From assembly GCA_026387555.1 (NCBI GenBank), contig JAPLLM010000112.1:13899-44024 (forward strand): 30,126 nucleotides of DNA, read 5' to 3'. A model generated the notes under the pieces. That model was not told the DNA's origin and searched no databases. It worked only from the letters and a program-made list of their open reading frames with translations. Of the stretch, positions 13,801 through 25,800 are shown piece by piece. Position 1 is the stretch's first letter. Each line of letters begins with the position of its first letter. The position numbers were made by a program, and so were the translations under genes. The stretch is from Candidatus Omnitrophota bacterium (lineage in GTDB: Bacteria; Omnitrophota; Gorgyraeia; Gygaellales; Profunditerraquicolaceae).

Positions 13801-16800
13801 GGCGATAAAGGTATCGGGCTCGATAATAGGTTTATTGAAATCCCGGGTTATCCGGGACAGGCAAGAAATTGCTTCTTCAAAATTGCGGAACTAGTGCGCA
13901 ATTGCAACGCGGCCATAATCCCGGAACAGCTGGGTGGAAATATTGAGGCTGCCGCACCTTTGGCTATACCGGAGCTATGGAAGCAGGGGCCGTTAATAGA
14001 TGACGCGCGGCATATGTGGATTCTTAACGACAAAAAAGAACGGCAGCCTGCGCCGCACTTCAATAATTTTAGTTGGGAGTTCGATGGCGGAAGAAAGACT
14101 TACCGTTTAACGAGCGATCCTACCGGGGTTACGGGCGAAGAATCACCTTTTGCATATGTCACGACACATGACAATATTAGGGCAGCCTGGCTTTACGGCA
14201 ACTTCAATCTTTCTGCCTACTGGCGCGCTTTTCTGCTTTCCGTAGAGAAACCGGTGATGGTTCACGGAGACTGGTTGGGATTTGGTTTTGGCAGAGACGA
14301 TAACTTTGAAAGAATTAACCTGCCTACCCCTGACGGACAGAAGATTTCCTGGGGGCCGCAGCCGGAGTTAGACCGGGAGAGCCGCGTAAACGGACTGGCG
14401 CAGGAAATAAAACGCATCAATGCCTTGCGTGCCGATTATGCGCACCTTTTTGGTCCGAGAAGTTACCAGCGTTTAGAGTCCAATGGTTATGGCGCTAAAG
14501 ATAATACCGGCCGACCGGTAGTCGCATTCGCACGGACGGATGAAAATAGCGGGCTTTTAGTGGTTAATGAATTGAGCAGGGAGACAGGGACAACTTGTGT
14601 CGTCAATGTGCGTCTGCCCGTACATTGGTTCATAAAACAGGGTATAGACATTACCAGGCCATTCCAGATATGCGATATCTGGAATCAGGAGTGGGTGAGT
14701 ATAGACCTGCGTGGCGATGCCGGAGAAATCCGTGATAGTCAGTTAATGCGCTGGGCAAACATTTCCTTTGTTACAGGCGGCTGCCGTATTTTTGAGATTA
14801 GCCAATCTTCAATGCGCCAGGAAGAAGCGAAAAAGCCATTCTGCGTGCAAGATATGCACCTCACGCCGCAAAGATATAAACCGGATTTCTGGTCGGTTTC
14901 GCATATGGTTTATGAAACGCCGGTTCCGCTTTTCCTGAAGGGCCGGACCTTTAGCGATGTTACCCGCGGTGAATTACAGGGTTTGTGGGATCAGGGGTAT
15001 AGAGCGATTTACCTGGTGGGGCTATGGAAGAAGGGCCCGCTTGCCGATACCATTGCCCGTCTTTTCGGATATTCCCTAAAAGATCAATACCGGCGCGAAG
15101 ATTATCAGGCATCCCATTTTGCGATTTCTGAATACACAGTTGATCCTGCTTATGGCGGAGACGAAGAGTTTAGGAAGTTTAGCGCGCTCGCTCATAGTAT
15201 CGACGATGGCGGGTTTTACCTTGTCGGCGATATGGTTTTACATGAAGGGATTGATTCTTTGCGCGCAATCAACAGGCCCGATTTGTTCTTACGTTACAGT
15301 GACGGAAAACAGCGTCCGCCGTACCCGGATTTTGTTCCACAGTGGTTCAGGGATTCATTGGCTCAAAGAGGGTTATGGAATATTGCTACGGCGCGCGACG
15401 ACTGGGGTCCGGCATATCCGGATTGCCTGCAACCTGATTGGCTCAATCCGAAGTACAGGCAGATGCGCCTGGATGATGCGCGCCATGGTTTGGAGATCGG
15501 GCTTGACGGGTACCGGGTTGATTTTGCCGGTTACCTCTTAAAATACAGGCTGAAGGAACGTTGGGCGCAGTGGTACGGCGGTATTTCCTGGGAAGAGTTT
15601 AACCGGCGCATGCCCGAGGAGTTTTATACAGTTATGTACCGGGAATTACGCAAAATACATCCGGGCTTTCAGTTGATCGCCGAATCGTATGACGCGGGAG
15701 AGATCCATAATCTCTGGGTGCTGGGCCTGCTTATCTACGATTCAGGGTTTAAGGATAATTTGCTTAATAAGTTGGATCTCCCGGCGTACAAAGAGGCGAT
15801 CCGTTATGTCGATGGGGAGGGTACAAGGGATTTCCGCCGCAGATTCTCGGTGGTAGCGAATCATAACGAAGCCATACTTGGCTGGAGGTTCGGGGATGAC
15901 TTGCAGCGTATTCAGGCGACTAAGGTCCTGCAGTATTGTTTGCCTTGGCAGCGTTCTGATTATGCCGGTGAGTCTGAATGGCACCGGGAGGATGTCCGTT
16001 GCCAGGAGCGCGGGAAACGCATGAATGAAAAACTGCATCCGGCGATGTGGGATTTCTTTCTATCCGCGCACCGCGTCTTTACTCAACCGGCATTTATGTA
16101 CGGGGAATCCGCAATGGCGATTGAAAACGACTTACCTCCGTCTTTCTTCGGGATGTGCCGTTGGGTAAACGGCGATGAGAACTCGGTAATCTTTACTCTT
16201 GTCAACTACGGCTGCAACTTAACCTCCGGTACTTTTAGATTCAATGACCAAAGATTGCCTCTTTCGGATAATAAATTATATCTTCTCGTCGATCAACTGG
16301 ACGGAAGCAATAAGAGAGGAGCGGTTCAGCGCACATACCTGCGCACATCAAGCGAAATAAGGAACTTATATGCGGAATTAGGTCCGTTTGGTTTTCATAT
16401 ATTCAGGATATCCGGTTCGTTGGCGATGAGGGGAGAGCAAAAGAATAAATGGCTAAGTACGCACTCGGCAAAACGGCAGGAATTAGAGTTATCAGCTGAG
16501 CCATTATGTTCAGCGGGAAGGTTCTTATCCAGCAGGGAGACGGCTTCTTCTGATTTTAATGCCAAATGTCTTTTGACTAACGGCATGGGTGGTTATTCCG
16601 TGGTTGCTCCGTGTATCACCCAGCGGCACGACGGATTATTGGTCGTTCCCGCGACAGACAAAAAACAGTATCCGGAAAATGAGTTTCCTTCCGGAAGGGT
16701 GAATATGGTACCGCGCATTGATGACAGCGTGGAAATCTCCGGCCAGAAGATACCTTTAAGCACTAATTGTTATCCCGGGACTTTACAACCTCAAGGATAT

Positions 16801-19800
16801 ATGTATCTGGAGAAATTTGCCGACTCGCCCGTTGCAACGTTTACTTTTAACTTAGGCCGGGGCCGCGCGCTTATTAAAGAAGTATTTATGGTACAGGGCG
16901 AGAATACCGTAGTCATACGTTACCGCCTGCAAAACGCTAAACTCGATACTTCATCAGACAGGCCCAGAATTCAAATACAGCCGTTAATAGCCTGCCGCGA
17001 TATTCACCACACTAATCGCAGGAACGATGTAATCTTTCGCAATGTCAATATGGGTCAAGGTTTTGCCTTTTATACGCCTTATGAAGGCAAACACACCATC
17101 ACCTTTAGTTTTCCCGATGAATCAGTATTCGATACAAATTCTTACTGGTATGATGATTTTTGCTTCCCACATGATGAAGACGAATGGCAGGATAGCGCCC
17201 GCGAAGACCTTTTCTGCCCCGGAACCATATTTATTCCTTTTGATTCCCGCGGCGAGGCAGTCTTTATTATCTCTACTGAAAACAGGAGGCATGCCGCTGC
17301 TGATGCCGCGCAGTTATATTCACAAGAGCTTCAACACAGGCAGGATGTGGCCGCGGATTTCAAAGATAAGCCCGAAGTAATCCGACAGTTGGTTAGAGGC
17401 GTGCATTCGTTTATCTTTAAGAGGGTGGATAACCTGGATTCCGTAGTTGCCGGTTGGCCATGGTTTGAGGATTGGGGCAGGGATACTATGATTTTCTCCC
17501 GCGTTTTATTGCGGCTTGGGAAATACGACCTATTCCGCACTATTATGCGCACTTTTATTAGACATCTCGATCAAGGGATGCTTCCGAACCGTTTTCCGTC
17601 TTTGGGCAAGGAACCTGTCTATGATTCTGTGGATGCATCTCTTTGGTTTACCCTGGTTGCCTGGGATTATTTTGGAAAAATGAAATATGATGATTTTGCG
17701 GCCAGAGAACTTCTCCCTGCATTGCGCGAGATTCTTGCCTGGTACAGCAAAGGGACGCGGTTTAATATCCATGAGGAGCGCGATGGCCTCTTGAGCGCGG
17801 GCCAGCACGATATGAAACTCACGTGGATGGATGCTGTTTATGGCGGGATCATTACTCCGCGCCGCGGTAAGCCTGTAGAAGTAAATGCCCTCTGGGTGTT
17901 ACTAAAAATACTTTTGGCAGATATGGAAGCATCTGCGGGCAACAGAGAAACGGCTCTTAATCTTAGGGAAAATGCAGCCCGTTCAGCGGAAAGTTTCCGT
18001 CAGCGTTTTAATAATGCCGCCAAGAAATGCCTTTTTGATGTGGTGGATGAGTTTGAGCATGAGAACGAAGGATTTAATAACGGAAGGAACAACGATGCCA
18101 TCCGCTGTAATCAATTGATTGCTTTCATTGTCCCGGGGCTTCTGACCCAAAAAATGAAGGAAGAGATATTCGAGGTGTCAAGGCAAGCCCTGTATACGCC
18201 TATGGGTATCCGCAGCCTTGAACAGCGGCATAATAAATATAGAGGGATATACAGAGGCAATATGGAAGACAGGGATAGGGCATACCATCAAGGGACAGTC
18301 TGGGGGTGGTGGATAGGGCCTTTTATCGATGCTTTCTTTAGCACCCGCGCCAATAATGCAGAGACTAAGAGGCAGGCCGGTAGTTTTGTAGAGGGATTGA
18401 TTAAACATCTAAGCGAAGGATGTTTTGGACATATTAGCGAGATTGCTGATGGGGATGCCCCGCATACTCCGCGCGGCTGTTACGCCCAGGCTTGGAGCGC
18501 ATCAGAACTTTTAAGGATAATTATTGATTATGAAATACCTGTTGATTCGGGGATCAGGGCCTGCGGACGGGGGGTTTATGAGGAGGGCGGGGCAATGGAT
18601 AAAGCGGCTGAATCCAAGACTGAAGCCGTATTGATCAAGGCTCATCAGGATGGCAGGGTGAAACGGCTTGCGGAGTTGGGCGAGGCAGGAAAAATAATAG
18701 TTGAGGAACAAAACCCGCAGTTAAGGCTGTTGCTTCTTGATGAAAATTTGCATTTTGTGCTTCCAGAATACGGGGCAGATGCGCGTTCGCCTCCGATTTG
18801 CCTCTGGCTTGAATCCATTGATAGATTCATGTTTGCCGCGGCAGTTACCGAGGAACACTCCATACTCAAACGCGGAGCATATGTCAATCTCGCCTTAATT
18901 ACCTACCTTATTAAAGCTAACCTTAGAGAGTTTCTTATCCCGATTCTTGTTCACGAGTTTGGGCATTTAACGGCAAATCCCGTAGAGAAAAAAGAAGCGG
19001 AAGAATTGGCGCGTGCGTTGATATTCTTCCACGCTGACCGTTTTGTTGCTTCCTGCGGCCACTTCTTTGGCAACTCTTTATACGGTGCCCTCGGTTACTT
19101 GGATTTGATACTTGCCGATCGCATTGCGTCGCATTCGTTATTAGTCAAAGCTTCCGAATTCCTGATAAGGGCAGTGGCAGAATCCGATGCGCTTTTATTG
19201 GAAAAAGTAAACTTTGCTTTTGATAAAGCCGGAAAACCGAAGTTTATTTTTCTTAGCACTTCGGGAAACGTCGGCGAATACGGGCACATCTCAATTGACC
19301 CGGTTTTCTGGAATGCGCTTAGGGAGAAGATTATGCCCCAAGAGCAGATCATCAAGATGCATAGGGCTTTACTAGAGGCGCTTCTTTGTATTGCAGACAA
19401 CGAAAAAATCGATTTTGATATCCTGGCGCATAAAGTTACGGCATTAGAGGCTATCCACCTTGTTATTTCCTCCGCCAAATTAAAACACAGGTCGGATTTT
19501 GTCTTTGGCCCTGCGCGCGCGCTCTGCGCTGTGCCGTTTGTTTTTGGCGATCCGTTTGTTGCACTTAGCGTATTGGCGTTGGGTATAATAAAGGCGGCTG
19601 CGAGAGTAGACCGCCTGGTATTCCCGGTAAGAGACGGAGTTTATCTGGTGAGCCGCAAAGTAATGGATATTATTGCCGGTAGGAGGGCAGATGGCGAATG
19701 CCTGGATAGCGAAACAACTTTTTTCCTTAGAAGATTCAGGAAATCCGCGTTAAGAAGATTAAACCGTAATTCTCCTTCGGTAAGGGCGCTTAGCAGACAG

Positions 19801-22800
19801 GAGAAATCCGAGTTGATGCGCCGCATCAGCGCTCCCCTTAGGATACTTATAAGGTGTTCCGTGGCAAAATCAGGGGAATATTTACGTTTTTGCGTTGAGC
19901 ATGAATTGTTCCACCGGTTTTTCACGCAAGATAAGCAGGCAGGGCGTATTTTAATGCTCGGTTATTTTGGGATAATAGGAGAATTAAAACTATTACGCCT
20001 TATCAAAGCGACGTTTAAGGGCAAAGGTTATGGAGACGTGCCTGGTCCTTCGGAGTTCTGGACGCAATGGAGTTGGCCTTCTTGCGGACAAAAGTACCTG
20101 CGGGTACTTCTCAAGGCACTTATTGAGCAGCGCCTGGCCAGGCTTGATAATTTGCAGGGCCGCACTGTCCGCGAGGCACTTCTTGCGCAGAAAAAACTAA
20201 GGATCAAGGTAAAACGCGAGGCAGACCGGTTGGTCCCTCAGATACGCAACGCGGCCGGCCTGGACATTACTATTTGTACTGCGGCGTCGTTTGATACCAT
20301 TCATTATATAGCTATTGCAGTTTTTGTTCTTGTTATTATCTTTGATGCAATGCGGCTTCCCAAAGGAAGAGGATTTCCTCTTTGTCGGGCCTTACTTACT
20401 CTTATTTATCCGAGAGCGCCGCCGGTTGCCAGACATATCGCTAGGAATATTGTTTGTGATATTGTGCGGATCAAAACGCTTGAAGCAACAGAGGAAATAT
20501 TAGAAGCCGGAGAAGGCGCTAATATCCTCCGTCTGTTAATCAACAAATTATTCGTGAAAGAAACCGCGCTGAAACCTGCGCGTATTGAACCGGCAAAAGT
20601 ATTGATGGATTGGCGTGGGTCTTGTAGCTTAGCAGCTTTTGATAAGAATTGTGGCTTACCTCCCCAATATAAAGCGCGCCCCATTGAAAAAAGCGATGGG
20701 CCAAAACAGGTTACCGTAAGATTATTCGTGATTTTCCTGGCAATGCTTACATTTTTGCCCCTGGCGCATGCCGCATTTACGCCTGGTTTCCTGATACTGG
20801 GGATGATGGCTGATGCCCAAGGTGATCGTCTTTCAGTGGCTCACAAAATCATTAAAATTGAACGAGGGGTAGATAAATCACTTTTAGTGCATTTTAATGA
20901 TAATGACAGGCACTATCAAATACGGCTTAGTAGATTAGGGTATGCTGGTTTTGATGCGCTTGCAGGATATTTTGCGAATTGGCATTTCGTCGAGCCGGCG
21001 CATAAACAGGTCATCGTCAACCTTATCCGTTATGCCGGGCGATTGTCTAATAAACCGGATTTATATGTATATGATGCAGAGGCGGATAAGCCTTACGGGT
21101 TTGCCTGTATCCGTGAAGCGAAGAATTTGAATATTTTTGCGCTGCGCAAAGACTCTCTCCTTAATCCTTACGCCTGGTTAAGCCTGTTATGCCGCGATTA
21201 TCTACCGGCGGTAAGCGATTTCAAAATCGGCCTGCCTTCCGATTTAGGGTATCTTGTTTTTTGTCCCTGTCAGAAATCTTTTGAGGCCATGGTAACATTT
21301 TCAAGCGAAGACGAAAAAAGGCAATTAGCTAATATAAATATTGATTTTCCTGCTGAACTCTCCGGCGAAGAAGCTGACCATATCCGCCGGCCGATCATGC
21401 TCATGATAATGAAGCATATTTTTGGCAATCATGATTGCGAGTTTGACCGCCTTGCTCAAGGGGATGTTTCAAGTAGCAGCGCTTTCTGCTTCGCGTTGTT
21501 TACTTTTAATGACCCGTTGTTTACGCTTGCTGTATGCGCATTGGGCATGACTGGGGCGCATAAAGATAGATTCGCGGATAATTTGTTCGACGCGCTTGGC
21601 GCGAACAAAATTAACTGGAATAGAGTAGCGGGAAACGTGCTTCTTTATAATGATACGGCAATAGGGACACTTCTTGATCACCGCCCCGTAGGCGTCTGGC
21701 CGGAATACGGCGGTTTTGTTTTTATTCTATATCCCCAGGCCACCCCAAATTCTCATGACGGCATTGAAGTTTTTGCTGCTCCTTTTCCCGAAGCTACAGA
21801 AGTTATAGTAAATAATTTCAAACCGATTGAAATTGTTGTGCCGAGTATGGTTGATCCGAAAGTAGTCAAGAAAGTCATTGTTGACCATATCCGGGTTTTT
21901 CTAAAGCCGGAGCAGGTAGGCAAAATGTTCGGGTTGGATGGTTTCAGTTTTCTGTTTGATATGGGCCTTGGACTTGCGTTGGTAATAGGGATGGCGGTAG
22001 CGAATTTGCAGGAAACACAAAAGAGGAGGGCTGAAGTAACTGCATGCGCCAATGGGGTGTTGAAAGAGCTGTTCAGGCTTTGCTCCGGCGATGCAACTAA
22101 GATAGGTGAGCAGTGGCCGGTATTTATGAACTGGCTAATGCAGAGATACCTTATTGAGAAAGAAACAAAACACGCGGTAACAGCGTTATATTTTGCCAGA
22201 CATCCCGATATCGCAGGATTATTTAATGCTCAAGCCATAACCTGGCGGCGTGGTGTAGAGGTTAATTCCGGGCTTACTGGCGAGACAGTGGATACCTTTT
22301 TTAAATTATTTGAATGGGTTAATACCGGTATTGTACCGAAGGTAAGGATGTCGCAGAAGCCCGGATTTTTGGCATTTTTTGACGTGCCGCAGGCAACTGC
22401 CGAAGGAATAATAAATTTACTTCAGAATAAATACAAGCTGATCTTTGTCTCGGACGTAGTTAACACAAAGAGGCCTCTTAATGTAATTATCGACGATTTG
22501 AATCAAATTATCGCAGCAAGGATCTTAGAATTACGCCGGATTATTGTTCCTGCGGTTGAACCGGAAGTAAAAGAAAGTGTCCCCGCACCGCAACCGATTC
22601 TTCCTTCGGATGAAGTCTTGCAGCAAATAAGTGCCGCGCCAACAACCTCGAGCAAAACATTCTGCGCATTGGCAAGGGCGTTTAACAGGATAATTATTAT
22701 TCCCGAAACAGGGTGGATGGTTAATTTATTGGATGAAGCAAATACCAATTCACCGGATTTTATCGGAGTGCTCCTGCGTCCGGACGGGGCAATGGTTTTT

Positions 22801-25800
22801 TATGATTCCGGAAAGATCCAGGAATTAGGAAGCGAAGTCGTTAAGGTGTGTCTGGACGCAAGAGGGGAGGCGGTATTTGTAATCAGCAATTCGTTGGCTC
22901 CTATTCTTACTCCTTCGTTTGCGAATGACCAGGCGGGCCTGACGGTGATTGCGGAAAGCGAACCCAAGAGTGCGCTCGCAGTTACGCCATTTTTATTTGT
23001 CGACCCGCTGTTTACGCTTGGCTTTTTTGCGCTGGGGTTTGTCTCGTTCGTTAATAGCTCCAACTGCAGGGCAATCGGCGTGTGTAATAAGATAGTCAAT
23101 TATTTGGATAAACGTGGAGGGTGGGCTGATAGGAGAGAATTAGAGCGATTCCTAAAAATGGCCCCAGAAAGAGTGCAGTTGTATCTTGGTTTTATTGATT
23201 TTGACCGCTTGCGCCTCGCAAGAAAAGCACATAATAAGCCTATGCCGCGCGTATTTGATTACGGCTGGAAACAAAGGATAGAGAAAATTATAGCTATTCT
23301 TGAAAGTATGGAAGGCCATGGCACATTGACCGACATAGGCCATGCCTTAGGATATAAAAAACCCAAGGTGAACACCGAAACGATTTTTGGCCCGTTGGAT
23401 AGAGATGAAATTATGGCAGAGATAAACCACCGCCAGAAATTGCTTGGCCGCCTGTTGTTAGAAATATTGGATGCCCGTATGCTAAGAAGGCAGAAAATGG
23501 TGTTGATAGAGTTGGAGGCGACAGACGGCAGGGCCAGCGCGTGGGAACTGGCGATGTTGGAGGGCAGGCTTCGCCTGCGCAGGGACAGCGTCAGATACTC
23601 CGATTCTCCATACAAAAACAGGGCTGTCGGAATCAGCGACGTCTTACGCAATATTGATTTTGATGCGCAAAACTATAACCGTAATATTTTAGGTAAACCC
23701 GTTTTTTCTATTCGTCGTATGCCCCAGTCAAAATATAATCGGAGTAAGGAATATGAAGATATATTGCTCACTGCCCTCGAGGAGCTGGGGGGATGGGCAT
23801 CTTACGGGCAACTTGTCAAACAGTCAGGATTATACCCGGCAGTGGTCTGGGCAATTATTAAACGTTTGGATTTTAAGGCCTTGAATGCTTGGCGTAAAAA
23901 CCATAGCTTGTTTCCTCTCGGCGTCCTGACTAGCCACAAGGGTAAACAGAGTTGGGACGGCTTGGATTTGAACAAGTTATCCCGTAGGGCACAGTGCAGA
24001 GAAAAGAAAACTATAGTAAGAAATATGAGGATATATTTCCGTAAAATGAGCTGCTCAAGCCCGCAGAAAATAGAAATGTTTGAAAAGGTCTTCCGCCGGT
24101 ATACGTTGCCATTTTTGTTCCACTGCGTCTATGCTTCTTATGATGAGAAAATGCCTAGTTGCCTAGCGAAGGAATGCTGGTTTGATATATTCCAACAGGC
24201 AATGCGCGCCATTCTTGATATTGCTTCATGCGAGAATCTATCAGGCCTGAATTTGAGGAATTATTTCCGTTACACTGCCTGCCGCGCGATTAATCTAAGC
24301 CGCGGCTTATTAAATCCGGCAGATATCGGTAAAGAATTCGATAATGACGGTGTTGTTCCAGAGATAATAAATAAGAAGATGAATGAGTTTCGTTGCCAGC
24401 TTCGCCGTTTCGGTGGTTTTAATAACACAATAACCTTGAATAGTGCATTAAACGGCAACGGAAGATTGATCAGAAGTACATATCCCGTGGGAACCAAAGC
24501 AAATGTCGATGCGGCAGTAAAGCGCCTTAAGGAAGAACGTAAAATTAAGATATTACGCGCCCTGATAAAGAAAGGAAATTGCCCGAATGCATCTTCTCTT
24601 TGCGTTACGGCGTTTGCGCTCGGCGATACCCTGCTTGCGCTCGGTATCTTCGCGCTGGGAATGGCACGACAGGCGGCTAGGGCAGTAGCATTAAATGAGA
24701 TGTCTCCCAAAGCGTTATGTTTAAGAACAGAGATGGATTCGTTGTTTGCTTCCCGTAGAACATACCTAATAAGGCTGCTACCCGGATTTACACTTAAACA
24801 AAGAAAAGAAAATAGGCCTTCAGGGGAAGATTGTTTTTGCTATGTGCAGGGTATTTTATGCAGGAGAATCTTGCGTCCTGATGCCTCAAGTATAAGCGAT
24901 GATTTTGAAGAAGTTGATATGTCCGCAGCGGTAAAAGGGGATTTGATAGTTTATTATAGCGATGGTAAGAGGAGGCATTATGGAATATACCTCGGAGGGC
25001 GTAAGGTAGAATCGAAATTCGGTGCAGGAGGGGATGTTTTCAGGCACCCTGTGTACGGAGTTTATTTCTGCTATGGCGATGAGGCTAGATTTTTTAGGCT
25101 TCGTCCGTCTCATATAAGCAGATGTGTGCTTGACCCGGCAGCTACGACTGATGGAAATAAACTTAAGCCTGAACAGGAAGCAGTTGTCCGTTCGCTGATC
25201 GTTAAATACAGAGCGACTTTTAACTTCGCTGATTTGATAGACGAGGGAATTACATCTGTAGTAAGGAGTAAGTTGCTGGAAAATGGTTTTACTGAAATAG
25301 GTCAAGTTGCCTTTAAGACAAAAGTTATTCGCGGCCCTCCGGGATTATTTTACGAACTCAATGCAAAAGATATTCAGCTTGACGCGTGCAACGACCCCGA
25401 AGACCCGCAATATATAATTGTCAACCCTTCCCTGACCGAAACTATCAGAGTGCAGCAAGTTGTCGCGCATGAGTTTGGGGCGCTTTCCTGCTTCAACCAC
25501 GAGATGAACCTTATCCTTGAGAAAATACTGTTTCCTGAGGGCGAGGATGCAGCCAGAGTCGCAGAAAATAAATTATTATTCGACAAGATGTTTACAGAGA
25601 GCCCGCTCAACCTGTTCCCGGTAGACTCCAGCGCCCCCTCTAATTCGCGCACCGTCCTAAGTATTGCACTAATATCCTTTAGTTCCGAACCGCTGCTCGC
25701 GCTCGGAATTTTGGCGCTGGGGATGAGTGTCGCGGATATAAGTTATGAGGATTATCTTTTATCCGAGGCTAAGAAGCTCAGAGCAAAACTGTTGCCTGCC

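Noticed and set aside
15119..15541. 140-codon + strand frame in frame 2
   Set aside because: Lies within the GH13-like module, whose catalytic regions are read in frame 1.
23564..23578. Hairpin gcaggc-ttc-gcctgc as a terminator
   Set aside because: No T-run follows and it lies inside an open frame that continues for 6 kb.
24181..24330. Sigma-70-like region 2 in the basic helical region
   Set aside because: L-R-N-Y-F-R-Y-T-A-C-R-A-I-N has a loose likeness only; no -10 recognition or region 4 pattern follows.
24270..24710. 146-codon - strand frame
   Set aside because: Opposes the basic helical region and border copy 14 of the giant frame; composition is that of a shadow.
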